Positions 39,411 to 47,716 of a DNA stretch of 64,000 nucleotides are shown here, one piece after another. The stretch's first letter is position 1. Each line of letters begins with the position of its first letter. Both the position numbers and the translations under genes were made by a program. Below the pieces are notes generated by a model that ran no database searches, was not told the origin of the DNA, and worked only from the letters and a program-made list of their open reading frames with translations. Source of the stretch: CBDBCU01 sp965243185 (lineage in GTDB: Bacteria > Chloroflexota > Dehalococcoidia > Lucifugimonadales > UBA3495); the NCBI GenBank assembly GCA_965243185.1, contig OZ251531.1, positions 1,674,001-1,738,000 on the forward strand. The letters are read 5' to 3'.

Positions 39411-39444
39411 AAAAACGTCCGCCGGATTGCAAGTCCGGCGGGCG
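39411..39444 (-). terminator. Terminator of the collagen-like gene
   Basis: An 11-bp stem (39416-39426 with 39434-39444) is followed on the minus strand by five T (39411-39415). Confidence 0.85.
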
Positions 39445-39479
39445 TAAAACGACCCAACAGCTCCTGACGCAACCAGCGG

Positions 39480-40700
39480 TCAGTTGCAGTTCGTATTACC
39501 CGTACTGATCGTCTGGCCAGGATGCCAAGTCCCGTGAGTATCCTCCGAACCCCAATTCCCATCCTGCCAGAAAGCCAGCTCGCACAGTTTCAGGGACTGT
39601 GCCTGCCCCTGCATCAGCACCAGCATATCGCCATTATTCGCGCCATTCGGCGCCCCGGGCTCACCCAAAGTGCCGCCCCAATAAAAGACCTGGAACCGCG
39701 GCCCGCCATCCTTCCCTTTTTGGCCCCGCCGACCACGCTCGCCGCGCTCCCCTTGCTCGCCGCGCGGACCGGGCGGGCCTTGTTCGCCGGGCGGTCCTTG
39801 GGGCCCGGGCGGGCCGGGCTGGGTGATGACCGGCTGGGGGTCGGCTTGGGTTGACCGGCTGGGTTGATTATCCAGGGCGGATTGAACGGCCTCGGCAACG
39901 GTGGCTTGCAAGGTTTCCCCGTCGACCCCAGCCGGGCCGGCTGGGCCCCGTTGTCCCCGCGGACCCCGCTCACCTTGCTCCCCCTGGGGGCCCCGCGGAC
40001 CTTCCGGCCCCGCCGCGCCCTGAGGGCCGGCTGGCCCAACGGGTCCCGCCGGCCCTTGCGGCCCGGGCGCGCCCACCGGCACATTCTGCGGCCCCGGCTG
40101 CCCCTGACCGTCATCAGACCCTTCAAAAACCGGAACGCCCTCCGGCGTCAAGGGGCCGGCGGCTTGACCATCAGAACCGCTATCGCCACCGGAGCCGGAG
40201 GTCTCCGTCGGTGGCAGCAACCCGCTGCCACTGCCATTGCCGCTACCGGCGCCGACGGCTCCCGGCGCCCCCGGCGGCCCCATCGGGCCGATGGGGCCGG
40301 CATAACCCCGCGGCCCTCGTTCCCCGGGCGGCCCGGCCGGGCCGGGGATCCCGGTCAGCCCGGTCTCGGCCAAGGCCAAGCGCAAAGTAGCGATGGGCGC
40401 GGCGCCCCAACTTTGCCCGTCGTTGCCCCACAGGTCATAGTTGGTCAAGTTCAGGTACAAATCCCCGGCTTGAAATCCGGCCGCGCTCCGGGCGGTCGGC
40501 GGCGTGGAATAGGGGCTGTCGCTGCCAAAATACCACACCGTCCCCGGAACTGTTGCCGGCACCGCGGCCGGCGGCGGTTGCTGCTCGACCAGCCCAACCA
40601 CCGGGCCGTAGTTGCTGCGGATTAGCAGCAGGCCGCCCATTATTACCACGAGCGTCCCCAGAATAAAGGACGCGACAATCGTAACCCGCGAGCTACTCAT
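39480..40700 (-). CDS. Membrane-anchored collagen-like protein
   Basis: A 406-residue protein starting at ATG 40700 (MSSSRVTIVASFILGTLVVIMGGLLLI), which is one membrane anchor with the rest outside. Two or more blocks of uninterrupted Gly-X-Y triplets follow, such as GIPGPAGPPGERGPRGYAG, GAPGPQGPAGPVGPAGPQGAA and GEQGPPGPRGEQGERGERG. They are separated by Gly/Ser-rich and charged spacers, one of which (ETLQATVAEAVQSALDNQ) is a likely trimerising helix. A C-terminal globular domain has two Cys. It should form a trimeric stalk on the cell surface, perhaps for adhesion or host contact. The start overlaps the small ORF at 40696. An in-frame start at 40760 is less likely. Confidence 0.85.
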   Translation of the reverse strand: MSSSRVTIVASFILGTLVVIMGGLLLIRSNYGPVVGLVEQQPPPAAVPATVPGTVWYFGSDSPYSTPPTARSAAGFQAGDLYLNLTNYDLWGNDGQSWGAAPIATLRLALAETGLTGIPGPAGPPGERGPRGYAGPIGPMGPPGAPGAVGAGSGNGSGSGLLPPTETSGSGGDSGSDGQAAGPLTPEGVPVFEGSDDGQGQPGPQNVPVGAPGPQGPAGPVGPAGPQGAAGPEGPRGPQGEQGERGPRGQRGPAGPAGVDGETLQATVAEAVQSALDNQPSRSTQADPQPVITQPGPPGPQGPPGEQGPPGPRGEQGERGERGRRGQKGKDGGPRFQVFYWGGTLGEPGAPNGANNGDMLVLMQGQAQSLKLCELAFWQDGNWGSEDTHGTWHPGQTISTGNTNCN

Positions 40701-40857
40701 AGGTTTCCCCTTCCCGCATACCCAGCGCCCGCACCGGCGCCATGCGTACTGGCGTTTCATCCTGCCGTCCGCCCGCTGACCGGACGGACTCGGTCTGCTG
40801 TCCTACGGGACGCATCCGGGCATCAGCCCCACCCCATAGCCTAATCGCTTGGTTCAT
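40696..40857 (-). CDS. Small leader ORF, 53 aa, coupled to the collagen-like gene
   Basis: On the minus strand AAGGAGG precedes ATG 40857, and the frame (MNQAIRLWGGADARMRPVGQ to MREGETYE) ends in TAG that overlaps the collagen gene start in ATGAGTAG. This arrangement normally couples translation. The peptide is basic, shows no membrane segment or known motif, and may serve only as a translated leader. It has the best ribosome site of the unit. Confidence 0.55.
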
Positions 40858-40892
40858 AACCACGCCTCCTTGGATAATAATTGCCGCCCATT

Positions 40893-40920
40893 ATTATAAC
40901 CCCAAAGGTCAATAGCGCAA
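40893..40920 (-). promoter_or_regulatory. Promoter of the collagen-like unit
   Basis: On the minus strand TTGCGC (40915-40920), a 16-bp spacer and TATAAT (40893-40898) lie 36 bp before the leader ORF. The -35 is 16 bp from the end of element copy B, so sequence upstream of the promoter was replaced by the insertion. Confidence 0.6.
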
Positions 40921-41039
40921 GGCTTGGGGGGCAAGATAGGCGAGTGCAAAAGGTCTTTCTTGGAAAATTAAGCCGGGCCGGAACTTTACCGGCCCGGCTG
41001 TTTCTTTGCTGGTATTGACTAGCCGGGCGGTGATGGCGG

Positions 41040-41693
41040 CTATTCGCTGTGACCTACAGGCTGAATAGCCAGGGGAACCGGCCGCAAATCGTCCGGTGTC
41101 TGACCCCAAACCAGCAAAACAACCGGCGTCTTAGTATCGCCGATGATAGCGCCTACCGGGGCTTCGACCTCAAATATCCGCAAAGTCACCAGATAGTGCG
41201 TTGCGACTATCTGGTTAGCCTGAGGTCGGAATACGGGATGGTTCGGACCAAAGCGGACGCTGGGGTGGGAGGGACTAATGATAACCGCAATATCCTGGTC
41301 GCTGTTCTGCGCTTTGACAGCGAAGGTTGCAATAATGTCGGAATACATGAGTATGTATTCGCCCTTTACAGTCCCCGAAGCCCGCAAGACGCCATTCTCG
41401 ATGACCGGACACTCCTTCCAGTCAACGACTTCCAGCGACTGGTAAAGGGAGGCGGTATCAGGACACGTAGCGGTCTTGTCGATAGTTGGAGTGGGTATAG
41501 GCAGGGTGGGCGTAGCGGTAGGCGCAGGCGTGGCCGTGGGTAGCGGAGTGGCGGTGGGGACAGGGGTAGGGGTAGGCGCAGGAGTGGGGGTAGCGGTGGG
41601 AAACGGGGTGGCGGTAGGGGCGGTGGCAGCGCAGGCAATGGCGGTCAGGGAAAGGAGGAGGAGCAAGGCGACCAGGGGAAACAGGGCTTTCAT
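41040..41693 (-). CDS. Element-borne lipoprotein, copy B
   Basis: Identical in sequence to the protein at 36417: lipoprotein signal peptide, Thr-Pro linker and an unrecognised Cys-containing domain, 217 residues. It reads towards the collagen-like unit, but the element's terminal terminator (40965-40999) lies in between. Because both copies are unchanged, the passenger gene has not yet decayed and may be under selection, or the duplication is simply too recent to tell. Confidence 0.8.
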   Translation of the reverse strand: MKALFPLVALLLLLSLTAIACAATAPTATPFPTATPTPAPTPTPVPTATPLPTATPAPTATPTLPIPTPTIDKTATCPDTASLYQSLEVVDWKECPVIENGVLRASGTVKGEYILMYSDIIATFAVKAQNSDQDIAVIISPSHPSVRFGPNHPVFRPQANQIVATHYLVTLRIFEVEAPVGAIIGDTKTPVVLLVWGQTPDDLRPVPLAIQPVGHSE

Positions 41694-41732
41694 CTAAATC
41701 GGAACCCCCTTGCAGCGTTAGGCTAGGCTCTT

Positions 41733-41844
41733 GCTACGGATACCTAGTCCCGGACGTTGGACTGACAAGGGGGCAAGCAAGCCTGCCCTTCAGTGATAAG
41801 TCCAACAAACACAAGGGTATTCCCAAAGACTTGGTATCCGTAGC
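41733..41844 (-). ncRNA. Structured RNA candidate, copy B
   Basis: Mirror copy of 36266-36377, with the same outer 12-bp stem and inner branched hairpins between the transposase stop and the lipoprotein start. Confidence 0.45.
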
Positions 41845-41895
41845 AGGGATAAAATAGCGGCTGGAACGAGGATTGTCAATGCTGGGAGAACCGGG

Positions 41896-43125
41896 TTAGG
41901 GGATGCGCCGCTTCATACGGCGCATCCCTTCCTTATCGCCGGCTTGCAGGTTCACTAACACCCGGGCTTGGTAAGTCAGGAACGACATCAGGCAGTGCAG
42001 GGTAACGTGTTTCAGCCCCCGAACGTGATGGTATTCCAGAGAGCGCGAATCTTTCACTGCTCCGAACAGCCGCTCAACGCTCCACCTTTTGTTATACAGG
42101 GACTTCCATTCCGGGCTGTCCCGGCGTATCGCCCCGAAAAGCCGTATATCCTCCATCGGGTCTTGCCAATGCTCAGTGTCGCAGTGGGGGATACCGCCGC
42201 GGCGGGACTGCTTGAGGTGGCAGCCTTCCAGCCGGCAACGGTAAAGGTGATGCCCGTCCGCGTTAGTTCCCTCGTATTCCATCGGAACCTTCCCCAAGCA
42301 AGTGGGCGTCCCGGCTGGGGTGTAGATGTCATTGTAAAACTCGGCGTTGGCCGGCTTGCGGATATGGATAACGGGGATGATGCCGTGCTGGTCGTGGAGG
42401 AAATGGTGGTTCTCTTTGGAGTCGTAGCCCCGGTCAGCGATGGCGGCAAAGGGCTGGAACCAACTATGTTGGGCTTTAGCCTGCTGTATCAACGGGCGCA
42501 GTTCCGGGGAATCGTTGCGATTGCCGGCAGTTACTTTCAGCGAAAGAGGCAGGGCATGGTTAGCATCGGCTACCAAATGGACTTTGTAGCCGAAGAACCG
42601 TTCTTTGCCGTCCTTATTGGCGGATTGAGCTGAATGGGCCACGCCCCAAGCTGCCTCCGGGTCGCTGGGGTGGCGCGGATTGCTGTAGGCCGGCACCGCC
42701 GTAGCATCCACTGCCACTTCCCGCCCGAAGTCAGGCAGCCATTCCTTGACCCGGTCCGACACCCGGGTCAAGCAGGCTGCTACCAAGTCGTTGTGGTCCG
42801 CCAGCCGCCGGATAAAGCGGTTAAAGGTAGTTCGGTGCGGCAGCTGGTCGCCGAATCCGCAGACTGCCCGCAATCCGGGGTCGTCCTGCAAACGCCTTAT
42901 CAGGTCGTTGGTGTCCCGCAGGTTGAGGACGCACCTAGCGATATAGGCGCGCCAGAAGCTTCGCAGCGGGTAGCCGGGGCGCCCGGTGTAGCGGCGGTAA
43001 TCCTGCAACCGCTCTAGCAGCTCCGCGTCCGCATACTCAATGACGGCGCATACCGCTTGCAGGTCGGGATAGCAGTGGGGAATTTGCGGAAAAGCGCCCT
43101 TTCCGCTAGAATAGTCAAAGACCAC
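41896..43125 (-). CDS. DDE transposase, copy B
   Basis: Identical to the 409-residue transposase at 34985, with an intact DDE triad (AVDATAVP, AIADRGYDS, SVERLFGAV) and GTG start at 43125. As in copy A, the upstream frame stays open through 45 codons apart from two UGA codons. Two unchanged transposase genes mean either copy could mobilise both, and also any related element that shares the TAGGCGAGTGCAAAA ends. Confidence 0.88.
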   Translation of the reverse strand: MVFDYSSGKGAFPQIPHCYPDLQAVCAVIEYADAELLERLQDYRRYTGRPGYPLRSFWRAYIARCVLNLRDTNDLIRRLQDDPGLRAVCGFGDQLPHRTTFNRFIRRLADHNDLVAACLTRVSDRVKEWLPDFGREVAVDATAVPAYSNPRHPSDPEAAWGVAHSAQSANKDGKERFFGYKVHLVADANHALPLSLKVTAGNRNDSPELRPLIQQAKAQHSWFQPFAAIADRGYDSKENHHFLHDQHGIIPVIHIRKPANAEFYNDIYTPAGTPTCLGKVPMEYEGTNADGHHLYRCRLEGCHLKQSRRGGIPHCDTEHWQDPMEDIRLFGAIRRDSPEWKSLYNKRWSVERLFGAVKDSRSLEYHHVRGLKHVTLHCLMSFLTYQARVLVNLQAGDKEGMRRMKRRIP

Positions 43126-43214
43126 CGGGAACTCGTCCTTCCTTGTGGTTAAGGGACCGTCGGGGTGTGTCAGACCCCGGCGGTTCCGCCGTTCAGTATG
43201 TATCCATTTTACCG

Positions 43215-43244
43215 CAGTTGCCCGCTCCTCGCTACAGGCAACTG
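43215..43244 (-). promoter_or_regulatory. SECIS-like stem-loop, copy B
   Basis: Mirror copy of the stem-loop at 34866-34895, downstream of the same two in-frame UGA codons (43261-43263 and 43252-43254 on the minus strand). Confidence 0.45.
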
Positions 43245-43260
43245 TCAGTATTCAGGGAAT

Positions 43261-43704
43261 TCAGAGGTTTTCCTCCGCAAAGCCAGCTACCGGACGCAAA
43301 GGACTATCGTCAGCGTCGTGGCCACCCATATCGCCCGGCTCTTCAGCCAGTGTCCAGATACCTCGCGCCACATTCTTGAAACGCTTATCCAGACTGAGGT
43401 AGGAACCCAGCGCAGCCAAGGGCTTCTGGCCGCCGACATAAATGCCGGCTTGGGTCACCTTTTGCAAAATGACTTTCCGGTGCAAGGGCCGCTCCGCCAG
43501 CAGAACGTCATAGATGGCACCCGTCAGTTCGGCGGTGTGGGTGTTGGGACGGCTGCCGGGAGCAGGGTCAGCAGTCGTCTGGTCGTTCTCGAATATCCGA
43601 AGGGTATGGGTCATAGACTCGATACCCTTGTCAAGATTACGCCGTTTCTCCTCCCAATCCTTTATTTTGGCCGCCAAGTGGCTAATGAACTCTTCGTTGT
43701 TCAT
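43261..43704 (-). CDS. HARE-HTH-like winged-helix protein, copy B
   Basis: Identical to the 147-residue protein at 34406: charged N-terminal helix, linker, and a winged helix ending KNVARGIWTLAE. It starts at ATG 43704 behind GGAGGG and ends in UGA. Its frame leads through a second UGA into the transposase of copy B. Confidence 0.75.
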   Translation of the reverse strand: MNNEEFISHLAAKIKDWEEKRRNLDKGIESMTHTLRIFENDQTTADPAPGSRPNTHTAELTGAIYDVLLAERPLHRKVILQKVTQAGIYVGGQKPLAALGSYLSLDKRFKNVARGIWTLAEEPGDMGGHDADDSPLRPVAGFAEENL

Positions 43705-43805
43705 CGTTTCCCTCCACATTTCTAGCGTTGCGAAGAGGATGATAAATTTTCCTCATCGTTTTGGCTATTGACAGTTGCGGCGTAGCCTATACCTTGGAGA
43801 AGGTA

Positions 43806-43897
43806 TGGCGGAGACGACGGGATTCGAACCCGCGAGGGTGCTGCAACACCCTACTTGGTTTGAAGCCAAGCACATTAGACCGCTCTGACACGTCTCC
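43806..43897 (-). tRNA. Class II tRNA, anticodon UCA, copy B
   Basis: Same 92-nt sequence as the tRNA at 34213, including encoded CCA, G73, long variable arm and the CTTCAAA anticodon loop. The genome therefore has at least two identical genes for this UGA-reading tRNA. If it were a strong suppressor, two doses would be expected to harm the many host genes that end in UGA, which argues for context-dependent use or weak activity. Confidence 0.9.
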
Positions 43898-44124
43898 GCA
43901 CATATAACCCTGTGCAACCAAGGTTGCGCCGCCGCAGGCGGTTAGGGTTCCATAATCCCGGCGTGGTGAAGCCTCCAAACGACGCTACGCCGGGACTAAC
44001 CCAAATTATAAAACTTGGCGGGTGTAATGTCCAGGCAAAATTCAAGATTGGTGAAATGAAAACAGCCCGGAATTCCGGGCTGTTTTTTGTTGAAGGGGCT
44101 ACGGAAGGGTTTTGCACTCGCCTA

Positions 44125-44841
44125 GGCAAGACAATCCCATCTCCCCATTTGGTTCTGTTCAATTTTGCTGGGGGATTATACCATAATCCGGCATAGACAT
44201 TCCCCAATAACCGGGCGGGCGTCAATAATCCCCGCTGCAACTGACCTAATGCCGCCTCAACAGGGTCATATATCCGATTAGCGAATTCACTACCGGCTAA
44301 CACTTCCAGCAGCAGCGACAGCGGCTTTTGCGATGGATGGCGTTTGGCGGTGGGGGCGGCGCGGCTATGGTGCAGGACATTGGAATGTCCGTAAGCCACC
44401 GTTCCTTTCCCATTCGGCCAGAGATTGCCCCGGTTTGTTCCCACCATAATCAACTCGTGTTGCGCCCGGAAACCGTTACCCGGCCCGATAAAGCCCTTGT
44501 CCCAGACCAGCATATTCCGCACTCCATAGCCCCTAACTGCAATGACATCCTCCAGCGTCGACCACATTCGCCAGTCGGTAAAAATGTAAAGGGCGGGCGG
44601 CGTATCAGCCAAATCCATCGCTGCTATCATCGCCGCCATCATAGTGGAGTAACCCCACGCCGACAGGGTATCGCCGCACATCGGCACATAGCTCTTGCCG
44701 TCCGCTCCGGCGTTGACCTTCCGGCTTTATCGGCTTGCGGTTGGCGTCCAGTGTGACAATCCGGCGGCTGCCGGTAGTTCGGCAAGTATCGCAGGGTTGC
44801 CCGGTTTTACGCTTACAGTTTGCGCCGCAAAAGTGTCCCAT
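44125..44841 (-). pseudogene. DNA methyltransferase remnant split by element copy B
   Basis: On the minus strand a start with a Cys-rich motif (GHFCGANCKRKTGQPCDTC, 44841) runs to about 44715. The sequence then continues in another frame: ADGKSYVPMCGDTLSAWGYSTMMAAMIAAMDLADTPPALYIFTDWRMW, MLVWDKGFIGPGNGFRAQHELIMVGTNRG and HPSQKPLSLLLEVLAG. The last block is the typical HP-QKP motif of N4/N6 DNA methyltransferases. A DPPY motif is missing, and the expected DPFxGSGT is altered to DPVEAALGQ. Element copy B interrupts it at 44124. It was probably already decaying and phage-derived before insertion. Confidence 0.65.
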
Positions 44842-44930
44842 CCATGCTAAACTACCTGGCAAATGCAACAGAACCATGCCGGGGGCTTTCCCTTATAATA
44901 CCCCCTACTCCCACACTTGGAGACAGCCCA

Positions 44931-46094
44931 ATGCAAAACACCGCCGACATCGTAATCATCGGCGGCGGCGTGATGGGATGCAGCATCCTCTACCATCTCG
45001 TCCGCCGCGGCGCGGCCAACCCGCTCTTGCTCGAACGCGGCGTCCTCGGCGGCGGCTCCACCGGCCGCTCCCAAGCCATCTGCCGGATGCACTACTCCAA
45101 CCCCATCACCGCAGCCCTGGCTTGGCAAAGCCTCCAGGTTTATGCCAACTTTGCCGACCGGGTTGGCGGCAGTGCCGGCTTCGTCAAAACCGGCTACTTG
45201 GTGGCGGTCGAGGAAATTGACCGCCCCGGTCTCGAGCTTAACATTGCAATGCAGCAGGAACTCGGCATCAACACCGCCCTGATTACCGCCGCCGACTTGC
45301 GGGAACTGGCTCCGATGCTCCAAGCCTACCCTGGCGAAGGCTTGGCTTGGGAGCCGGAATCCGGCTACGCTGACCCCTACCTGGTCACCACTTCCTACGC
45401 CGCCCGGGCGGTGGAAAGCGGTGCGGCCATCGCCCGGCGTACGCCGGCGACTGGCATTGAAATCGCCAACGGCCGGGTGCAAGCCGTCTTGACCGACCAA
45501 GGCCGGGTCGCTACCCCCAACGCCATTATCGCCGCCGGCCCCTGGGCTAACCACTTGATGGCTGGCACCGGCATCGCCTTGCCGCTCAGCCCGGTGCGCC
45601 ATCAAGTCGCTCTGGCTACCCGCTCCCCGGAACAGCTGCCTACGCACCTCATCGTCGGCGACATTGCCCAATCCTTTTCCTTCCGCCCGGAAAGCCCTAC
45701 CTTGACGATGCTTGGCTTCGGCGAGGATTATGTCGAACTGGACAACTACGACCAAGGCATCGACCAAGCAACGGCCGCTGACGCAATGACCAAACTGACC
45801 CGCCGAATGCCGGCAATGGCTGATTCCTACCTCCGCGGCGGCTGGTCGGGGTTATTCACCGTTACCCCGGACTGGCATCCCATCCTCGACCGGGTGCCGG
45901 GCATCGATGGGCTATTCTGCGCCGTCGGCTTCAGCGGCCACGGTTTCAAGCTGGCCCCGGCTATCGGCCAAGCTATGGCAGAGTTGGCGTTAGAGGGACA
46001 AGCCACCTCCGCCGATTTGACGCCGCTGCGCTTCAGCCGCTTCGCCGAGGGGGATTTGCTCAACTCCCGCTACCGCTACCGGGTATTGGCCTGA
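44931..46094 (+). CDS. FAD-dependent oxidoreductase (DAO family)
   Basis: A 387-residue flavoprotein starting at ATG 44931, after GGAGA and a TATAAT at 44894-44899. The Rossmann motif is DIVIIGGGVMGCSILYHLVRRG, followed by GRSQAICRMHYSNP, a central GVAT-type FAD segment (VATPNAIIAAGPWANHL) and the C-terminal RGGWSGLFTVTPDWHPILDRVPGIDGLFCAVGFSGHGFKLAPAIG. It is close to sarcosine/dimethylglycine dehydrogenase-like amine oxidases, which remove methyl or amino groups from small amines. A glycine betaine-type binding protein at 1721 is compatible with methylamine use but lies far away. The frame upstream of 44931 overlaps the methylase remnant and is not used. Confidence 0.88.
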   Translation: MQNTADIVIIGGGVMGCSILYHLVRRGAANPLLLERGVLGGGSTGRSQAICRMHYSNPITAALAWQSLQVYANFADRVGGSAGFVKTGYLVAVEEIDRPGLELNIAMQQELGINTALITAADLRELAPMLQAYPGEGLAWEPESGYADPYLVTTSYAARAVESGAAIARRTPATGIEIANGRVQAVLTDQGRVATPNAIIAAGPWANHLMAGTGIALPLSPVRHQVALATRSPEQLPTHLIVGDIAQSFSFRPESPTLTMLGFGEDYVELDNYDQGIDQATAADAMTKLTRRMPAMADSYLRGGWSGLFTVTPDWHPILDRVPGIDGLFCAVGFSGHGFKLAPAIGQAMAELALEGQATSADLTPLRFSRFAEGDLLNSRYRYRVLA

Positions 46095-46115
46095 TTATTG
46101 CCGGGCAACAATCCC

Positions 46116-46144
46116 TTGTGCTAACGCCTTTCCCCCATTATAAT
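46116..46144 (+). promoter_or_regulatory. Promoter of ilvE
   Basis: TTGTGC (46116-46121), a 17-bp spacer and TATAAT (46139-46144) lie about 65 bp before the GTG start at 46209. Confidence 0.65.
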
Positions 46145-46208
46145 TCCCGGCAACTTTGCCCCGGCGCCATTCGGCAGCAACCAGGCAGCAACTATCGGAG
46201 GATTTGTC

Positions 46209-47222
46209 GTGACTACCGGCGCAGCCAATCCCCAACCCGGCGAACCTTTGGCATTTTTCCGCGGCGATTATGTCCCCCTCAGCCAAGCCAAAGTCAGCGT
46301 TACCACCCACGCCCTGCACTACGGCACCGGCGTTTTCGAGGGCATCCGCGGCAACTGGAACCCGGAACAGGGCGTCGTCAACATTTTCCGACTCCGCGAA
46401 CATTACGAGCGCCTTATCCTCGGCTGCCGGCTCCTGCTGATGGACTTGCCCTATTCCGTGTCCGACCTGTGCGACATCACCGTGGAACTGGTCGCACGCA
46501 ACGGCCATCGGGAGGACATCTACATCCGCCCCCTGGTCTATAAGAGCGCCGAACTGGTCGCCAACCTCAAACTCCAGGATTTGGAAAGCGACTTTACCCT
46601 GATGACCGTCCCCTTTGGCAACTACCTCGGCACCGACCAGCTCCGTTGCTGCACTTCCACTTGGCGGCGCGTCGACGACCCGATGATTCCCGCCCGCCTG
46701 AAAATCTGCGGCATCTATGTCAACAGCATCCTCGCCAAAACCGAGGCTACCTTGGCTGGCTTCGACGAAGCCATCATCCTCAACCAGGACGGCCATGTCT
46801 GCGAAGGCTCCGGGGAAAACATCTTTATCCTGATGGGCGGCCGGCTGATAACCCCGCCGTTAGAGGAAAATGTCCTGCCCGGCATTACCCGGGACGCCGT
46901 AATGCAGCTGGCGGCGAGCGAGTTGGGCTTGACCGCCGAGGAACGCCGCATCGACCGCAGCGAGCTTTACCTGGCGGACGAAGTATTTCTCACCGGCACC
47001 GCCGCCCATCTAACCCCGGTAGTGGAACTCGACCACCGCACCATCGCCGATGGCAAAGCCGGCCCGGTCTCCAGCCAACTGCAAAAACTCTACTTCGACA
47101 TCGTCGTCGGCAACAATCCCAAGTTCCGCCACTGGTGCACTCCGGCGGCTCCTCGCGCCGATGGCGCCGCCATCGAAGACCGCCTGTTGCAGCGCGGCGC
47201 CACTCCGGACATCGGCGCCTGA
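46209..47222 (+). CDS. ilvE: Branched-chain amino acid aminotransferase
   Basis: A 337-residue fold-type IV PLP enzyme that moves amino groups between glutamate and the keto acids of Leu, Ile and Val. Landmarks are VTTHALHYGTGVFEGIRGNW, YIRPLVYKS, the PLP lysine in CGIYVNSILAKTEATLAGFDEAIILNQDGHVCEGSGENIFIL, and VLPGITRDAV. The start is GTG 46209 with GGAGG upstream. The C-terminus is about 25 residues longer than usual (PRADGAAIEDRLLQRG). D-amino acid aminotransferase or aminodeoxychorismate lyase are the alternatives; length and the EGSGENIF motif favour IlvE. Confidence 0.92.
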   Translation: MTTGAANPQPGEPLAFFRGDYVPLSQAKVSVTTHALHYGTGVFEGIRGNWNPEQGVVNIFRLREHYERLILGCRLLLMDLPYSVSDLCDITVELVARNGHREDIYIRPLVYKSAELVANLKLQDLESDFTLMTVPFGNYLGTDQLRCCTSTWRRVDDPMIPARLKICGIYVNSILAKTEATLAGFDEAIILNQDGHVCEGSGENIFILMGGRLITPPLEENVLPGITRDAVMQLAASELGLTAEERRIDRSELYLADEVFLTGTAAHLTPVVELDHRTIADGKAGPVSSQLQKLYFDIVVGNNPKFRHWCTPAAPRADGAAIEDRLLQRGATPDIGA

Positions 47223-47229
47223 GGCCGCT

Positions 47230-47676
47230 ATGACTTCGCCGCCGGCCGGAACGACCGCCGTCCAACCGCCGCCGCCCGTTATCAGCGACGGGCTGATCCT
47301 CCCGGGAAGCACCATCGGAGGGGATGGGGGTACCTTTTACGTCGACTTTACCCTGTGGAATCCCGACCGCACCCGTTCCCGAACCCTGAACGGCTTGGTT
47401 GACACCGGCGCCTCTTATACCCTAATTCCCGCCGCCATTCTGGCGGAGTTGGGCATTGCGCCGGAAAAGACCAAGCGGTTTCAACTAGCCAACGGCGCGA
47501 CCCAGGAATTTCCGGTGGGATGGGCGCGAATGGAATTGGACGGACAGCAGGAAAATGTCCATATCGTTTTTGGCCCGGAAAACCGCACACTGCTGGGGTC
47601 GATGGCGCTGGAAGCCTTTGCCCTGGCCGCCGATGCCAAAAACCACCGCCTCGTCCCCGCCGACTTGACCCTGTAA
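47230..47676 (+). CDS. Clan AA aspartic protease with Pro-rich N-terminus
   Basis: A 148-residue protein starting at ATG 47230, 7 bp after ilvE. The first 30 residues are Pro/Thr-rich; the core has LNGLVDTGASYTLIPAAILAELGIAPE (catalytic Asp in DTG) and VHIVFGPENRTLLGSMALEAFALAADAK. It is more diverged from the other six clan AA proteins of the window than they are from one another, for example GSMALEAF in place of GATTLEIF. The tight spacing suggests co-transcription with ilvE, but no functional link is apparent. Confidence 0.8.
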   Translation: MTSPPAGTTAVQPPPPVISDGLILPGSTIGGDGGTFYVDFTLWNPDRTRSRTLNGLVDTGASYTLIPAAILAELGIAPEKTKRFQLANGATQEFPVGWARMELDGQQENVHIVFGPENRTLLGSMALEAFALAADAKNHRLVPADLTL

Positions 47677-47716
47677 CCGGGAATCCCCGGATTAGAGAGC
47701 CGCCGGTCCTCCCGCC

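Larger units (their letters stand above)
40937..44124 (-). mobile_element. 3188-bp transposon carrying a UCA tRNA, copy B
   Basis: Inverted copy of the element at 33986, of exactly the same length, with the same 15-bp ends and a different 7-bp target duplication (GGCAAGA at 40930-40936 and 44125-44131). All features are mirrored: terminators at 40965-40999 and 44059-44086, and tRNA promoter at 44005-44033. It inserted into a DNA methyltransferase remnant whose upstream part is at 44125-44841. The two copies face each other around 3.76 kb of host genes, so recombination between them could invert that segment. Confidence 0.93.

Noticed and set aside
40893..40914. TTGACC with TATAAT as promoter of the collagen unit
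   Set aside because: Their spacing is about 9 bp, too short; TTGCGC at 16 bp spacing is the better -35.
33986..44124. Composite transposon moving the 3.76-kb middle segment
   Set aside because: Each copy has its own perfect target duplication, so the two inserted separately. Nothing shows that the whole block moved as one unit, although it could do so in future.
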